Shown here piece after piece: positions 52,217 through 60,193 of a DNA stretch of 64,000 bases; position 1 is the stretch's first letter; every line of letters begins with the position of its first letter. A program made the translations under genes and the position numbers. Where the stretch lies: the NCBI RefSeq assembly GCF_002257645.1, contig NZ_NQMO01000002.1, positions 1 to 64,000 of the forward strand. The letters run 5' to 3'. The stretch comes from Paenibacillus sp. XY044 (lineage in GTDB: Bacteria; Bacillota; Bacilli; Paenibacillales; Paenibacillaceae). The notes under the pieces were generated by a model. That model was not told the origin of the DNA, did not search any database, and worked only from the letters and a program-made list of their open reading frames with translations.

Positions 52217-52667
52217 TTTGTTTCCGGAGACGGAGGACATGGTCTGGACCGAGGATGCGGAGACGGAACTCCTGGAGGGGAGCGGGGCAGTGTTTGGGAA
52301 GAGCTGGCGGTTCGATTTTGATGCCGGGGAATTCGTCATGTCCCCCACCCGTAAAATCGCCGTCGCGGACGAAAGGCAAGCTTGGGTAACCTGGTGCGAA
52401 AAAGCCATCCGTACCCCGCGCTATCGCCATCTCATCTATTCGAGAGATTACGGCAGCGAGCTGGAGGATCTGATCGGAAGCGGCTACGATCATGCTCTGC
52501 TCGAGAGTGAAATTCGGCGCATGGTTTCCGAGGCGCTCCTAGCGGACGCGCGGACGGAGAGCGTGGATCAGTTCGCGTTTGCGTGGGAAGGCGTGGCCTG
52601 CCGCTTCAGCTGTCGTATCCAGAGTGTCCGGGACGAGATTGAAATCATAGAAAGCGTGGTGATCTGA
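52209..52667 (+). CDS. xkdS: baseplate wedge protein, gp25/gpW-like (XkdS-like)
   Basis: The 152-residue protein contains AWVTWCEKAIRTPRYRHLIY and YGSELEDLIGSGYDHALLES, the DUF2634/gp25 pattern. It contacts the sheath start and triggers contraction in related machines. The start is GTG, overlapping the upstream gene by eight bases. The stop overlaps the start of the next gene. Confidence 0.88.
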   Translation: MANLFPETEDMVWTEDAETELLEGSGAVFGKSWRFDFDAGEFVMSPTRKIAVADERQAWVTWCEKAIRTPRYRHLIYSRDYGSELEDLIGSGYDHALLESEIRRMVSEALLADARTESVDQFAFAWEGVACRFSCRIQSVRDEIEIIESVVI

Positions 52668-53785
52668 TGGCGGACTTGCCGCTTTTTTTGCAGGATCAGA
52701 CGGAAGAGAACATTATGAACCGCATGCTGGCCAAGGTGCCTTCGGAGATCGACAAGTCCGAGGGCTCTTTTATCTGGGACGCGCAGGCACCGGTGGCGTT
52801 CATGCTGTCCGAGGCAGCGCTGTGGGCGCAGGAGGTGCTGAGGCGGGGGTTCGCGAGTACGGCCTTTGGAGAGTACCTGACCTTAAGAACGGCGGAACGG
52901 GGGGTCAACCGTAGATCAGCGGTGCCTGCGACCGGGACCGTGAAGTTTATGGGGCAGCCTGGGAAAAAACTGGCGAAGGGAACTTTGATTGCCACACCGG
53001 CCGACGAAATTACGGGCGAATCCAGCATCGAGTACCAAACAACCGCCGACGTGACGCTGAATAGCAGCGGCGAGGGACTGGCGCCTATCACTGCTTTAGT
53101 GGCGGGCAGCCAGGGGAATGTGCCGGCAGGCGTCATTGAGGTCATGCTGGTTCCAACCAGCGGCATCATTTCGGTAACCAATCCGGCAGCAGTAACTGGC
53201 GGCGCCGATGAGGAGTCGGATGAGTCGTTGTTGGAACGGTACTATGCGGAAATCCGAAACCAGGGCACCAGCGGCAACAAAGCTCAATATATCCAGTGGG
53301 CCAATGAGGTTCCCGGCGTGGGAGGAGTGCAGGTCGCTCCGTTATGGCAAGGTCCAGGGACGGTAGGCATTTATTTGGTCGATATGGACAAGCGCGCAGC
53401 CAGTTCGGCGATCGTTGAAGCTGTTCAGGTGTATATTGATCCAACCATGGACGGTCAGGGGGAAGGAAAAGCTCCAGCGGGACCGGTTGTAACGGTAATG
53501 CCTGCAAAAGAAGTGCCGATCGATATCTCGGTCCAGCTCACTTTGGCTGATGGAGCTACTTTAGAGGTGGTCAAGGAACAGATGATCGGGGGTATTACCG
53601 CTTATCTGAAACAGCTGGCTTTTGCCGATCCGCTTGTCCGCTATACCAGAATTGCTGCCATTCTGCTGGATATCCCGCCGATTATTGATTATTCCAATCT
53701 GACGGTCAACGGCGCCGTGGATACGAATATCCAAATCAGCCCTGGGGAAGTGGCTGTACTGGGGGCGGTGGACGTTCATGAGTGA
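52667..53785 (+). CDS. xkdT: baseplate J-like wedge protein (XkdT-like)
   Basis: The 372-residue protein matches baseplate J (gpJ/gp6): FGEYLTLRTAERGVNRRSAV, TADVTLNSSGEGLAPITALV, VPGVGGVQVAPLWQGPGTVG and DPLVRYTRIAAILLDIPPI. It builds the wedge ring that holds fibres. It overlaps the next gene by eight bases. Confidence 0.93.
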   Translation: MADLPLFLQDQTEENIMNRMLAKVPSEIDKSEGSFIWDAQAPVAFMLSEAALWAQEVLRRGFASTAFGEYLTLRTAERGVNRRSAVPATGTVKFMGQPGKKLAKGTLIATPADEITGESSIEYQTTADVTLNSSGEGLAPITALVAGSQGNVPAGVIEVMLVPTSGIISVTNPAAVTGGADEESDESLLERYYAEIRNQGTSGNKAQYIQWANEVPGVGGVQVAPLWQGPGTVGIYLVDMDKRAASSAIVEAVQVYIDPTMDGQGEGKAPAGPVVTVMPAKEVPIDISVQLTLADGATLEVVKEQMIGGITAYLKQLAFADPLVRYTRIAAILLDIPPIIDYSNLTVNGAVDTNIQISPGEVAVLGAVDVHE

Positions 53786-54356
53786 CGCTACATTTACAAG
53801 CTCTCGTGGTGCCGAACTGTTCTCCTATCTGCCAGCTTACTACGAATTCAGCCGGGTCATTCGAGCTGATGTGGATGCCAAGGGCGCGGAGATGGATGCT
53901 CTTTATTCAGCTCTGAATGAGACGTTGGAGCAGTTTTTTGTGAAGACGGCGACGTGGGGGTTGGAACGGTGGGAGGCGGAGCTGGGGATACCTACGGATA
54001 AGAATAAGCCGATTGATCAAAGACGCTCTTATGTTGAATCCAAGCTGAGAGGCAGCGGCAAGGTTTCGGGTTCGATGATTAAAAACGTGGCACAGGCCTA
54101 CGACGGCGGGGAAGTTAGTGTATTGATCTCGCCGGGTGAGTATAAAATTACCGTTACTTTTATTGGTACGCGAGGTATTCCCGCGAATTTGGAAGACTTG
54201 AAGGCAGTCATGGAAGAAATAAAGCCGGCTCATATGTCGTTAGAGTATAAATTCACTTATTTAACGTGGGACGAGCTGGACAAAGCGAAGAAGTCTTGGG
54301 ATCAAACAGATGCGCTCAATCTTACTTGGGATGAATGGGAGAAATATAGACCGTAA
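53778..54356 (+). CDS. xkdU: DUF2313 tail/wedge protein (XkdU-like, gpI-like)
   Basis: The 192-residue protein has YLPAYYEFSRVIRADVDAKG, TATWGLERWEAELGIPTDKN and RRSYVESKLRGSGKVSGSMI, the gpI/XkdU pattern. It is the fibre-attachment part of the baseplate. The C-terminal ~30 residues (SWDQTDALNLTWDEWEKY) may be the docking point for the fibre genes that follow. Confidence 0.9.
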   Translation: MSDATFTSSRGAELFSYLPAYYEFSRVIRADVDAKGAEMDALYSALNETLEQFFVKTATWGLERWEAELGIPTDKNKPIDQRRSYVESKLRGSGKVSGSMIKNVAQAYDGGEVSVLISPGEYKITVTFIGTRGIPANLEDLKAVMEEIKPAHMSLEYKFTYLTWDELDKAKKSWDQTDALNLTWDEWEKYRP

Positions 54357-54371
54357 AGGAGGGGATAAGGC

Positions 54372-54725
54372 ATGGCTAATACTTTACCGAGCGGTATCCA
54401 GCGACCAGAGGGCTCTGATAATAACAATCTGGCCGCATACAATGCAAACTTGGATATTATTGATTTTCTGGGCCGGCCATACCAGGAGAAGGTGGATACA
54501 TCGTCTTGGGACGCAGACGCGCAGGTCTACACAAAGGTTCAATACCTTCGGCCAGAAGACGGCAGCTTAGCAATCAGCTGTCAGTTGTCGAACAAGAACA
54601 GCAGCGGCAAGTACACGACGGACACCTGGACTCTAGGTATGCCTGGGGGCACTAAGATTCGAACCTGGACGCTCACCTATGACGCGGCTGGTAACGTCGT
54701 GAATAAGACCTATGCAGACAGCTAA
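54372..54725 (+). CDS. fibre-associated hypothetical protein
   Basis: The 117-residue protein (SGIQRPEGSDNNNLAAYNAN, then a beta-rich half ending in TWTLTYDAAGNVVNKTY) is of unknown family. The opening segment resembles short N-terminal parts of phage fibre proteins. It lies directly between the baseplate gene and the larger fibre genes and has its own strong site (AAAGGAGGGG). It may be a fibre adaptor or short tail pin. Confidence 0.65.
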   Translation: MANTLPSGIQRPEGSDNNNLAAYNANLDIIDFLGRPYQEKVDTSSWDADAQVYTKVQYLRPEDGSLAISCQLSNKNSSGKYTTDTWTLGMPGGTKIRTWTLTYDAAGNVVNKTYADS

Positions 54726-54742
54726 GGAAGGAGGAGAGAGGC

Positions 54743-55858
54743 ATGCCAAGCATTACAGACGCGCTGAGGGCGCGGGGAATCGGCAGCGGAGGCGCTGGGA
54801 TCAAGCAGGAGGACCTGACGGCTCTTATCGACATTACGAACACAGCCGAAGCGAACAACGACGCAATCAAGCTGGATGTCGTAAATAAGCTGAACGCTAT
54901 GAACCCAGCGCTCAACCTAACGACCGCGTCGTCCTGGTCGACAATCCGCGCAGCAATCGGCAGCATGCAGTACCGTGGGGCGCAAACGGTCACCCCAGGG
55001 CCTTCGGACATTCCTATTCCCGCTGGCTACCACAACGGTGCTGGGAAGGTTTCGGCGGTAACGGTACCTGTAGCCAGCGTCCTGGCAGGGACCACGATCG
55101 CCGGGCAGACAGGCACTATGCCGAACAGGGGAGCGGTTACGATTACGCCTACAGCTGTGGACCAGGTAATTGCTGCGGGCTACCATAACGGAGCTGGAGT
55201 CGTGAAAGGGGTGTCTGTACCTGCAGCTTACCTTGTTGAGGGGTACAGCGTAGCGGGGCAGGCGGGGAAGGTTTCAAACTACTCGCGGGAGCAGCTCACA
55301 AATTTAGGCGGGGAAGAGAAGTATATTAACCCGTCATCGTATAAAGGTGATGGATTAGGAAACATCATGATTGCACCCCAAACTGGGTACTACACCGGAA
55401 CGCAAACCAGCAAGGGTTTCGGATCGATCACAGTCAGTGACAATAACCTAATCCCCGCGAACATCCTAGCCGGGAGATCTATTTTCGGGGTCATAGGTAC
55501 AGCGAGCACCTGGAAAATAGCGAATGGGTACCAGAACCCCTCTCCGTCGGCAGCTTCGCAGTACTATCCAGACAGGGACGGACAAAACATCCTTTTGTTC
55601 CCTTTTGAAGTGAAGCAAAACTTCGGCTTTACTCCAAGAATCGTTATAGCCTGGAGAAACGATAGAGAAGGGCAAGAATCTATATTTGTAGACGCGTCTG
55701 TCCGGGGGCTAAGCACTAGTTATATGAAATCGGGGCTCAGCGCTATAGACTGGGAGACATCCAAATCACGGAACCTTGTATATGCCAACTCTGGAGGGTT
55801 CAGTATCCCTACGTACTATGGGACATCGACCTATTACCACTGGGTTGTAATCGGATAA
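54743..55858 (+). CDS. tail fibre protein with repeats
   Basis: The 371-residue protein has two ~50-residue repeats around PAGYHNGAGKVSAVTVPVAS and AAGYHNGAGVVKGVSVPAAY, each ending in an AGQTG/AGQAG-type turn. A third degenerate copy follows (PANILAGRSIFGVIGTA). The C-terminal third (KQNFGFTPRIVIAWRNDREG to HWVVIG) is a compact beta-rich domain likely to bind the receptor. Site AAGGAGGAGAG precedes the ATG. Confidence 0.82.
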   Translation: MPSITDALRARGIGSGGAGIKQEDLTALIDITNTAEANNDAIKLDVVNKLNAMNPALNLTTASSWSTIRAAIGSMQYRGAQTVTPGPSDIPIPAGYHNGAGKVSAVTVPVASVLAGTTIAGQTGTMPNRGAVTITPTAVDQVIAAGYHNGAGVVKGVSVPAAYLVEGYSVAGQAGKVSNYSREQLTNLGGEEKYINPSSYKGDGLGNIMIAPQTGYYTGTQTSKGFGSITVSDNNLIPANILAGRSIFGVIGTASTWKIANGYQNPSPSAASQYYPDRDGQNILLFPFEVKQNFGFTPRIVIAWRNDREGQESIFVDASVRGLSTSYMKSGLSAIDWETSKSRNLVYANSGGFSIPTYYGTSTYYHWVVIG

Positions 55859-55874
55859 GAAAGGAGGCTAACAT

Positions 55875-57506
55875 ATGCCATTACCAAGTAACGCAAAACT
55901 AAGCGCCGTTATCGCTAAGCTGCAGGCTTTAACGGGGATTAACCAAATCCCCGACCTCAAAGAAGCGCTGCAGGCGAAGGGGATCACGCTTACGGGCAAC
56001 GAGACTATGGTCGACCTGGTGGAGATCGTGAAGGCGAACAACATGCTCATATACACAGCAGATGCCACGGCTGCAGCTGCAGACATCTATCCCGGTAAGA
56101 CGGCCTATATCTCGGGCCAGAAGGTCACCGGGGCCATGCCTATGATGGGTGAGGAGATGGGAACTGGGGAATGGGTGAACCTCTTGGGGGATACAGAACT
56201 CAGAGTTTCTAAACTGCTGCGGGGCGGGTACTATCCTCCAGGTACAAAGGTCACAGGAATAATCGAAGAGGTAAACCTGAAACCAGAGAACATCCTGAGT
56301 GGTCAAACTATTTTCGGGATCTCAGGATCAGCTCAGAAAAAGACCCCGGCTACTTTCGGGGGAGGAACATCAGATATCAAAATTAGCACCAATACGACAT
56401 ACAACCCTACTAACGGGGGGGTGATCCTTACTAAGGTCAAAAATTACACAGTCGACGCTGGGGTAACGGTGACGGCATCAGGTCCCTGCCTGGGACTCAT
56501 TATCTACGCTGAGGGCGATATCACGATTAACGGAACCATTGATATGTCAAAGATGGCTGGAGACGTCGCGGACCCCATAAATGCGACTGTGTTGTCTTGG
56601 CCGCTCTTTGTTGCAGCGGATATGCCACCAAACGCACTAGTCACAGACCAAAGTATCGTTAACCGCGCCTTTTTATACGGCGGCAGGGGCGGAGACGGCG
56701 GTAAAGGCGCGGACGGCTTAATCTGGAGCAGCGTTAATGGATGGATAGCAACCAGCGGAGTTGTGGGCGTCGGCAGTATTGGCGGTAAGGGGTCTGTACT
56801 TCCTATGCAGGGCGGTATCGGTGGCGGAGGCGGAGGCGGAGGCGCCGGGTATCAAAATGGCTCTGGAGGTTCAGGAGGTAACGGAAATATCGGCAGAGGC
56901 ATCACGCCCAACCCAGCTATACTATTGTCGCCTTCGAGCGTAAACGGTGCCTCTGGAAATAACGGTTCTGGGGGTGTCGGGCAAAATGTAAGTGTAACAT
57001 CAGGGGCTAGGTCTGGTACGCCGGGGATCGCATACGGCGGAGGTACAGGAGGTACAGGAGCGACTTCAAACACATATAATACAAGTTCCAACGGTTACTC
57101 CCTCAGCTCTGACGGTTCAGAGCGTGCGGGCGGCCTTATTGTGCTGATCGCTCGCGGAAACATCACAGTAGGCTCTACAGGTAAAATACTCGCAAACGGT
57201 GGAAAAGGAACTGCTGGAACAGCAGGCGGTAACCTAAGTTCCATCTACGCAAACTACTGCAACGGTGGCGGCGGTGGTGGCGGTGGAGCTGGAGGCGGCT
57301 GTATCTTTATCCGGTACGGCGGGACATACACAAATAACGGAACAGTCACAGCGCTGGGAGGCGCCGGGAGCGCTGGCGGTTCGGCTGGAGCCGCGTATCA
57401 AGGCAGCAGCAGCGGGCCTGTGGTGTATCCGAGCAATGGTTCCGGCTCGCCAGGTCAGGCAGGCGCAAACGGCACGGTAAGTGCTATAAAGATCGACACA
57501 CAATAA
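55875..57506 (+). CDS. glycine-rich tail fibre/adhesin
   Basis: The 543-residue protein shares the repeat logic of the previous gene at its N-terminus (GYYPPGTKVTGII, ENILSGQTIFGISGSA). Its C-terminal half has blocks of Gly (GGRGGDGGKGADG, GGGGGGGGAGYQNGSGGSGG, GGGGGGGGAGGGCIFIRY) separated by short beta strands. Such Gly-rich sandwiches can form polyglycine-II helices in phage adhesins. It is the most likely host-range determinant of the particle. Confidence 0.8.
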   Translation: MPLPSNAKLSAVIAKLQALTGINQIPDLKEALQAKGITLTGNETMVDLVEIVKANNMLIYTADATAAAADIYPGKTAYISGQKVTGAMPMMGEEMGTGEWVNLLGDTELRVSKLLRGGYYPPGTKVTGIIEEVNLKPENILSGQTIFGISGSAQKKTPATFGGGTSDIKISTNTTYNPTNGGVILTKVKNYTVDAGVTVTASGPCLGLIIYAEGDITINGTIDMSKMAGDVADPINATVLSWPLFVAADMPPNALVTDQSIVNRAFLYGGRGGDGGKGADGLIWSSVNGWIATSGVVGVGSIGGKGSVLPMQGGIGGGGGGGGAGYQNGSGGSGGNGNIGRGITPNPAILLSPSSVNGASGNNGSGGVGQNVSVTSGARSGTPGIAYGGGTGGTGATSNTYNTSSNGYSLSSDGSERAGGLIVLIARGNITVGSTGKILANGGKGTAGTAGGNLSSIYANYCNGGGGGGGGAGGGCIFIRYGGTYTNNGTVTALGGAGSAGGSAGAAYQGSSSGPVVYPSNGSGSPGQAGANGTVSAIKIDTQ

Positions 57507-57534
57507 ACTACAGCATTCCAAGGGGATGAAGAAT

Positions 57535-58200
57535 ATGAAGGCAATTATTATATATAACAGCCAGAACACACCCGAAGTACGGCAGCTGGATACGGCAATC
57601 AACTCTATGCTGGGGGCCTCTGTGCAAGGCGCGCGGGTCCTGGACGGATTGCAGGTCATTGATTACATGGAAGTTCGTGCACAGTACCCGGTAAGCAATA
57701 CCCCGGCACTAATCTGCATCCGGGAAGACCTGCAAGGCCCGAGCATGCTGGATGAAGACGACGAGAAACACCAGCGCATTTATCTGGAGATGCTGAAAGA
57801 GTACGACAAAGAGCTCCAGTTTAAAGGAAACCCAGGGGCAACCCTATTCACGGAGCTGCAGGCAAATGTGGCGCCGTATCGTGCCCGCGCAGTTTACGGT
57901 GAGTGGAACGAAATCCGCATGCGGTTGCTGGCGAAGAAACAGGGCGTCGAGCTCGGGCTGCCTGCAGAACCTGCTGGCCTCACGGAGTTCGAATTCTGGA
58001 ACCAGCGCTACAATCCGCAGGACCCGTTTTTCGCTCCGGAGAACATCCGCCGGACCGCAACGCTAGAAGACCTGCAGAAGGCGGTCTGCTACGAGTGGAT
58101 CACAGCCGAAGAGTACCAGACAATCACAGGCGAAGAATTTCCCACACCTGAATCATCAGAAGCACCAGAAGAAAATACGACAGCCCCAAAACAGGGTTAA
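57535..58200 (+). CDS. thioredoxin-like/XkdX-like fused protein of unknown function
   Basis: The 221-residue protein starts KAIIIYNSQNTPEVRQLDTA and continues DYMEVRAQYPVSNTPALICI. This looks like a beta-alpha-beta thioredoxin fold with the cis-Pro (TPALICI), but no CxxC is present. The C-terminal region has YEWITAEEYQTITGEEF, as in XkdX-type proteins of PBSX-like loci. The start ATG 57535 follows AAGGGG with 9-base spacing; 57526 is too close to the site. It may be a fibre chaperone or a structural part. Confidence 0.55.
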   Translation: MKAIIIYNSQNTPEVRQLDTAINSMLGASVQGARVLDGLQVIDYMEVRAQYPVSNTPALICIREDLQGPSMLDEDDEKHQRIYLEMLKEYDKELQFKGNPGATLFTELQANVAPYRARAVYGEWNEIRMRLLAKKQGVELGLPAEPAGLTEFEFWNQRYNPQDPFFAPENIRRTATLEDLQKAVCYEWITAEEYQTITGEEFPTPESSEAPEENTTAPKQG

Positions 58201-58205
58201 CTGGA

Positions 58206-58256
58206 AGCGCCGCAAAGGCGTATTTTTTATGCCCTCGGAACACTCCCGGGGGCATC
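58206..58256 (+). terminator. two tandem hairpins before the lysis genes
   Basis: CGCC/GGCG followed by T6 (58206-58229), then ATGCCC/GGGCAT (58229-58256). They may lower read-through into xhlA and delay lysis relative to assembly. Confidence 0.55.
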
Positions 58257-58287
58257 TCATTTTATCAATTCAAAGGAGGGGAACGCC

Positions 58288-58578
58288 GTGCCACACGAAA
58301 GGGTGAGTGACGTGGAGGAAGCGACCAAAGCTTTGGTGGAGATTCAAATTCAACTCGCACGTATTGAAAAAACCTTGGAGCAAGTGCCGACGCTGGCCGC
58401 CACGATTGAGACAACCAAGGAACTCGCCCGGGAAGCCATGCAGTCGGTTAAGTCAGCACATCAAAGGCTGGACCGGATCGAGGACGGCCAAAAATGGCTG
58501 TGGCGGACGGTCAGCGGTGCGGCCATCACGATCGTGATGGGTGCCATCGCGGCCGCCGTTCAGCTTGCAGGACATTAA
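58288..58578 (+). CDS. xhlA: XhlA-like hemolysin/holin accessory protein
   Basis: The 96-residue protein has a coiled-coil body (VEIQIQLARIEKTLEQVPTL) and a C-terminal membrane helix (VSGAAITIVMGAIAAAVQL), the XhlA layout. It assists the holin and lysin in PBSX lysis. The start is GTG behind AAAGGAGGGG. The holin follows 25 bases later. Confidence 0.85.
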   Translation: MPHERVSDVEEATKALVEIQIQLARIEKTLEQVPTLAATIETTKELAREAMQSVKSAHQRLDRIEDGQKWLWRTVSGAAITIVMGAIAAAVQLAGH

Positions 58579-58603
58579 CTATTACCAGAAAGGTGGATGA
58601 AAC

Positions 58604-58873
58604 ATGGATTGGGATATGATTTGGCAGTTGATCGACCCGAAGCTATTGATTGTGGTAGCTGTGTGCTGGGTTTTGGGATATGTCATGAAACAGACGCCGT
58701 CGGTGCCGGATTGGAGCATTGTGTACATGGTGGTCATCGCCGCTGTGTTACTTACGGTTTGGATGCATGGCTGGAACGCGGAGACGTTCATCCAGGGGAT
58801 TTTGGCAGGAGCCTTTGCAGTATTCGGCCACCAGGTTGTGAAGCAGACGAAGAAAGTAGGGGACTCGGATTGA
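58604..58873 (+). CDS. holin
   Basis: The 89-residue protein has two or three hydrophobic helices (LLIVVAVCWVLGYVMK, IVYMVVIAAVLLTVWM, GILAGAFAVFGHQVV) with a basic C-terminus (KQTKKVGDSD). Gene position between xhlA and the lysin indicates a holin that releases the lysin. Its TGA overlaps the TTG start of the lysin. Confidence 0.8.
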   Translation: MDWDMIWQLIDPKLLIVVAVCWVLGYVMKQTPSVPDWSIVYMVVIAAVLLTVWMHGWNAETFIQGILAGAFAVFGHQVVKQTKKVGDSD

Positions 58874-59613
58874 ATCCAACCGAATTCATCGCCACCCTCG
58901 CCCCCTGCGCCATCGCTGACATGCAGGCCACTGGCGTACCAGCTTCCTTAACCATCGCCCAGGCGATTCTGGAATCCAACTGGGGGACAAGCGGGCTCGC
59001 CCGGCAGGCAAACAATTTGTTCGGCATCAAAGGCAAGGGCACAGCGGGTAGCGTAGAAATGCCCACCACAGAGTATGTCAACGGCAAGGCGGTGAAGGTG
59101 GCGGCATCTTTTCGCAAATACCACTCCTGGACGGAGTCCATTGCAGACCATTCCAAGCTTTTGCTGAACGGCACGAAGGACAAGCCGACGCGGTATCATG
59201 GCGTGCTGCGCGTAGATTACCGGCAAGCGGCCGAGGCAGTTTGGAAAGGCGGCTACGCGACCGATCCGAAGTACCCGTCCAAGCTGATCGCGATTATGGA
59301 GCAGTATGGACTGCCTCGATATGACATATGGAAAGGAGATCACACCGAAATGAGTGTTAACATTACTGAGCTGGCACAGCAGCTGGAAGACTTGAAGAAA
59401 AAAGCGGGACGCCTGACCCAACTTGAGGTCCTTCTGCAAAAGGTGGAGCAGCGGATCTCCGCGCTGGAGGCGCGGCAGCAGATGGAGGTACCGGCCTGGG
59501 CGGAATCTGCGGTAAACGCGGCGGTTGAGGCGAAGATCATCAGCACCCCGGTGAACGGAAGCTATGATCTGTACAGGGTGCTGACGATTTTACAGCGGCT
59601 GAAGGTGCTCTAA
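58870..59613 (+). CDS. glucosaminidase-type endolysin
   Basis: The 247-residue protein has an N-acetylglucosaminidase domain (residues ~1-155, AIAQAILESNWG-type helix with catalytic Glu35, ANNLFGIKGKG, FRKYHSWTESIADHSKLLL). A coiled coil follows (LAQQLEDLKKKAGRLTQLEV), then a C-terminal repeat-like domain (PAWAESAVNAAVEAKIISTP). It cuts peptidoglycan glycan strands to release particles. The start is TTG 58870, overlapping the holin stop. No signal peptide is needed because of the holin. Confidence 0.88.
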   Translation: MNPTEFIATLAPCAIADMQATGVPASLTIAQAILESNWGTSGLARQANNLFGIKGKGTAGSVEMPTTEYVNGKAVKVAASFRKYHSWTESIADHSKLLLNGTKDKPTRYHGVLRVDYRQAAEAVWKGGYATDPKYPSKLIAIMEQYGLPRYDIWKGDHTEMSVNITELAQQLEDLKKKAGRLTQLEVLLQKVEQRISALEARQQMEVPAWAESAVNAAVEAKIISTPVNGSYDLYRVLTILQRLKVL

Positions 59614-59701
59614 CGAGAACGCTAGTACCAACCATAGATAGAGACAAGTCAGGCAGGAGGGAAATCATAATTTTTTCATACTAAAAGGGAGGCATCCGCT
59701 T

Positions 59702-60019
59702 ATGCTGATTTATGAATACCAGCCGACTATCCAGACGTTTTCGCTGCTGGAGCCGCTGCTGCCGGGCTGCGTGCGGGAACGCATCAAGGCGATTATGGAC
59801 GCTGCCCCGGAAGCGATGTTTTTTTGCAAAATCGAGGACCTGAACCCGAGCATCCGCGTGTATCTCCTGGAACATGATCCGGTGGACGACTATACAGAGT
59901 GCCATCTACTGTCATGCGACCGGATTGGTCAGGACTATGAATACCTGAGTCTTTCCGTGGAACAAGCCCGTTCCGTGGAAAGGTTCGCAGCCCAGATCCC
60001 CGTTATTTCCCGGAGTTAG
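59702..60019 (+). CDS. hypothetical protein at the end of the tail cassette
   Basis: I do not recognise this 105-residue protein. It is acidic and helical (LEPLLPGCVRERIKAIMDAA, then IRVYLLEHDPVDDYTECHLL) with no membrane segment. It has the strong site AAAAGGGAGG and is on the same strand as the lysin. It faces convergent small DNA-binding genes. A tailocin immunity or regulatory role is possible but unsupported. Confidence 0.6.
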   Translation: MLIYEYQPTIQTFSLLEPLLPGCVRERIKAIMDAAPEAMFFCKIEDLNPSIRVYLLEHDPVDDYTECHLLSCDRIGQDYEYLSLSVEQARSVERFAAQIPVISRS

Positions 60020-60179
60020 CGGAAGCTTGCTCGCGTTTGACCCGCTCGTATTCTTCCTCGATCGTTTTGGACAGCAGCTCCGTGGCGGTCATGTTCAGCT
60101 TTTTGGCCGCTTCGGCAAGCTGCTTTTTGATGTAGGCAGGCACGTCGTAATGAAATTTAACCTTGTTGCCGTATGGCAT
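60003..60179 (-). CDS. ribbon-helix-helix-like protein, small
   Basis: Translating this minus-strand stretch gives 58 residues beginning MPYGNKVKFHYDVPAYIKKQ and continuing AKKLNMTATELLSKTIEEEY. The short beta strand followed by two helices is the ribbon-helix-helix plan of Arc/MetJ-type DNA binders. AAGGGGG precedes the ATG. Its pattern resembles the C-terminal half of the upstream gene, so the two look paralogous. It overlaps the end of the convergent hypothetical gene by 17 bases. Confidence 0.65.
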   Translation of the reverse strand: MPYGNKVKFHYDVPAYIKKQLAEAAKKLNMTATELLSKTIEEEYERVKREQASANSGK

Positions 60180-60193
60180 AACCCCAACCCCCT

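Noticed and set aside
58597..58869. Longer N-terminus for the endolysin starting inside the holin gene
   Set aside because: The upstream part is the holin gene in another frame; the TTG at 58870 has a GGGG site and overlaps the holin stop as usual for lysis genes.
44456..59613. Extracellular contractile injection system or type VI secretion
   Set aside because: No AAA+ ATPase, no effector-like cargo genes, and the presence of XhlA, holin and lysin indicates release by lysis.
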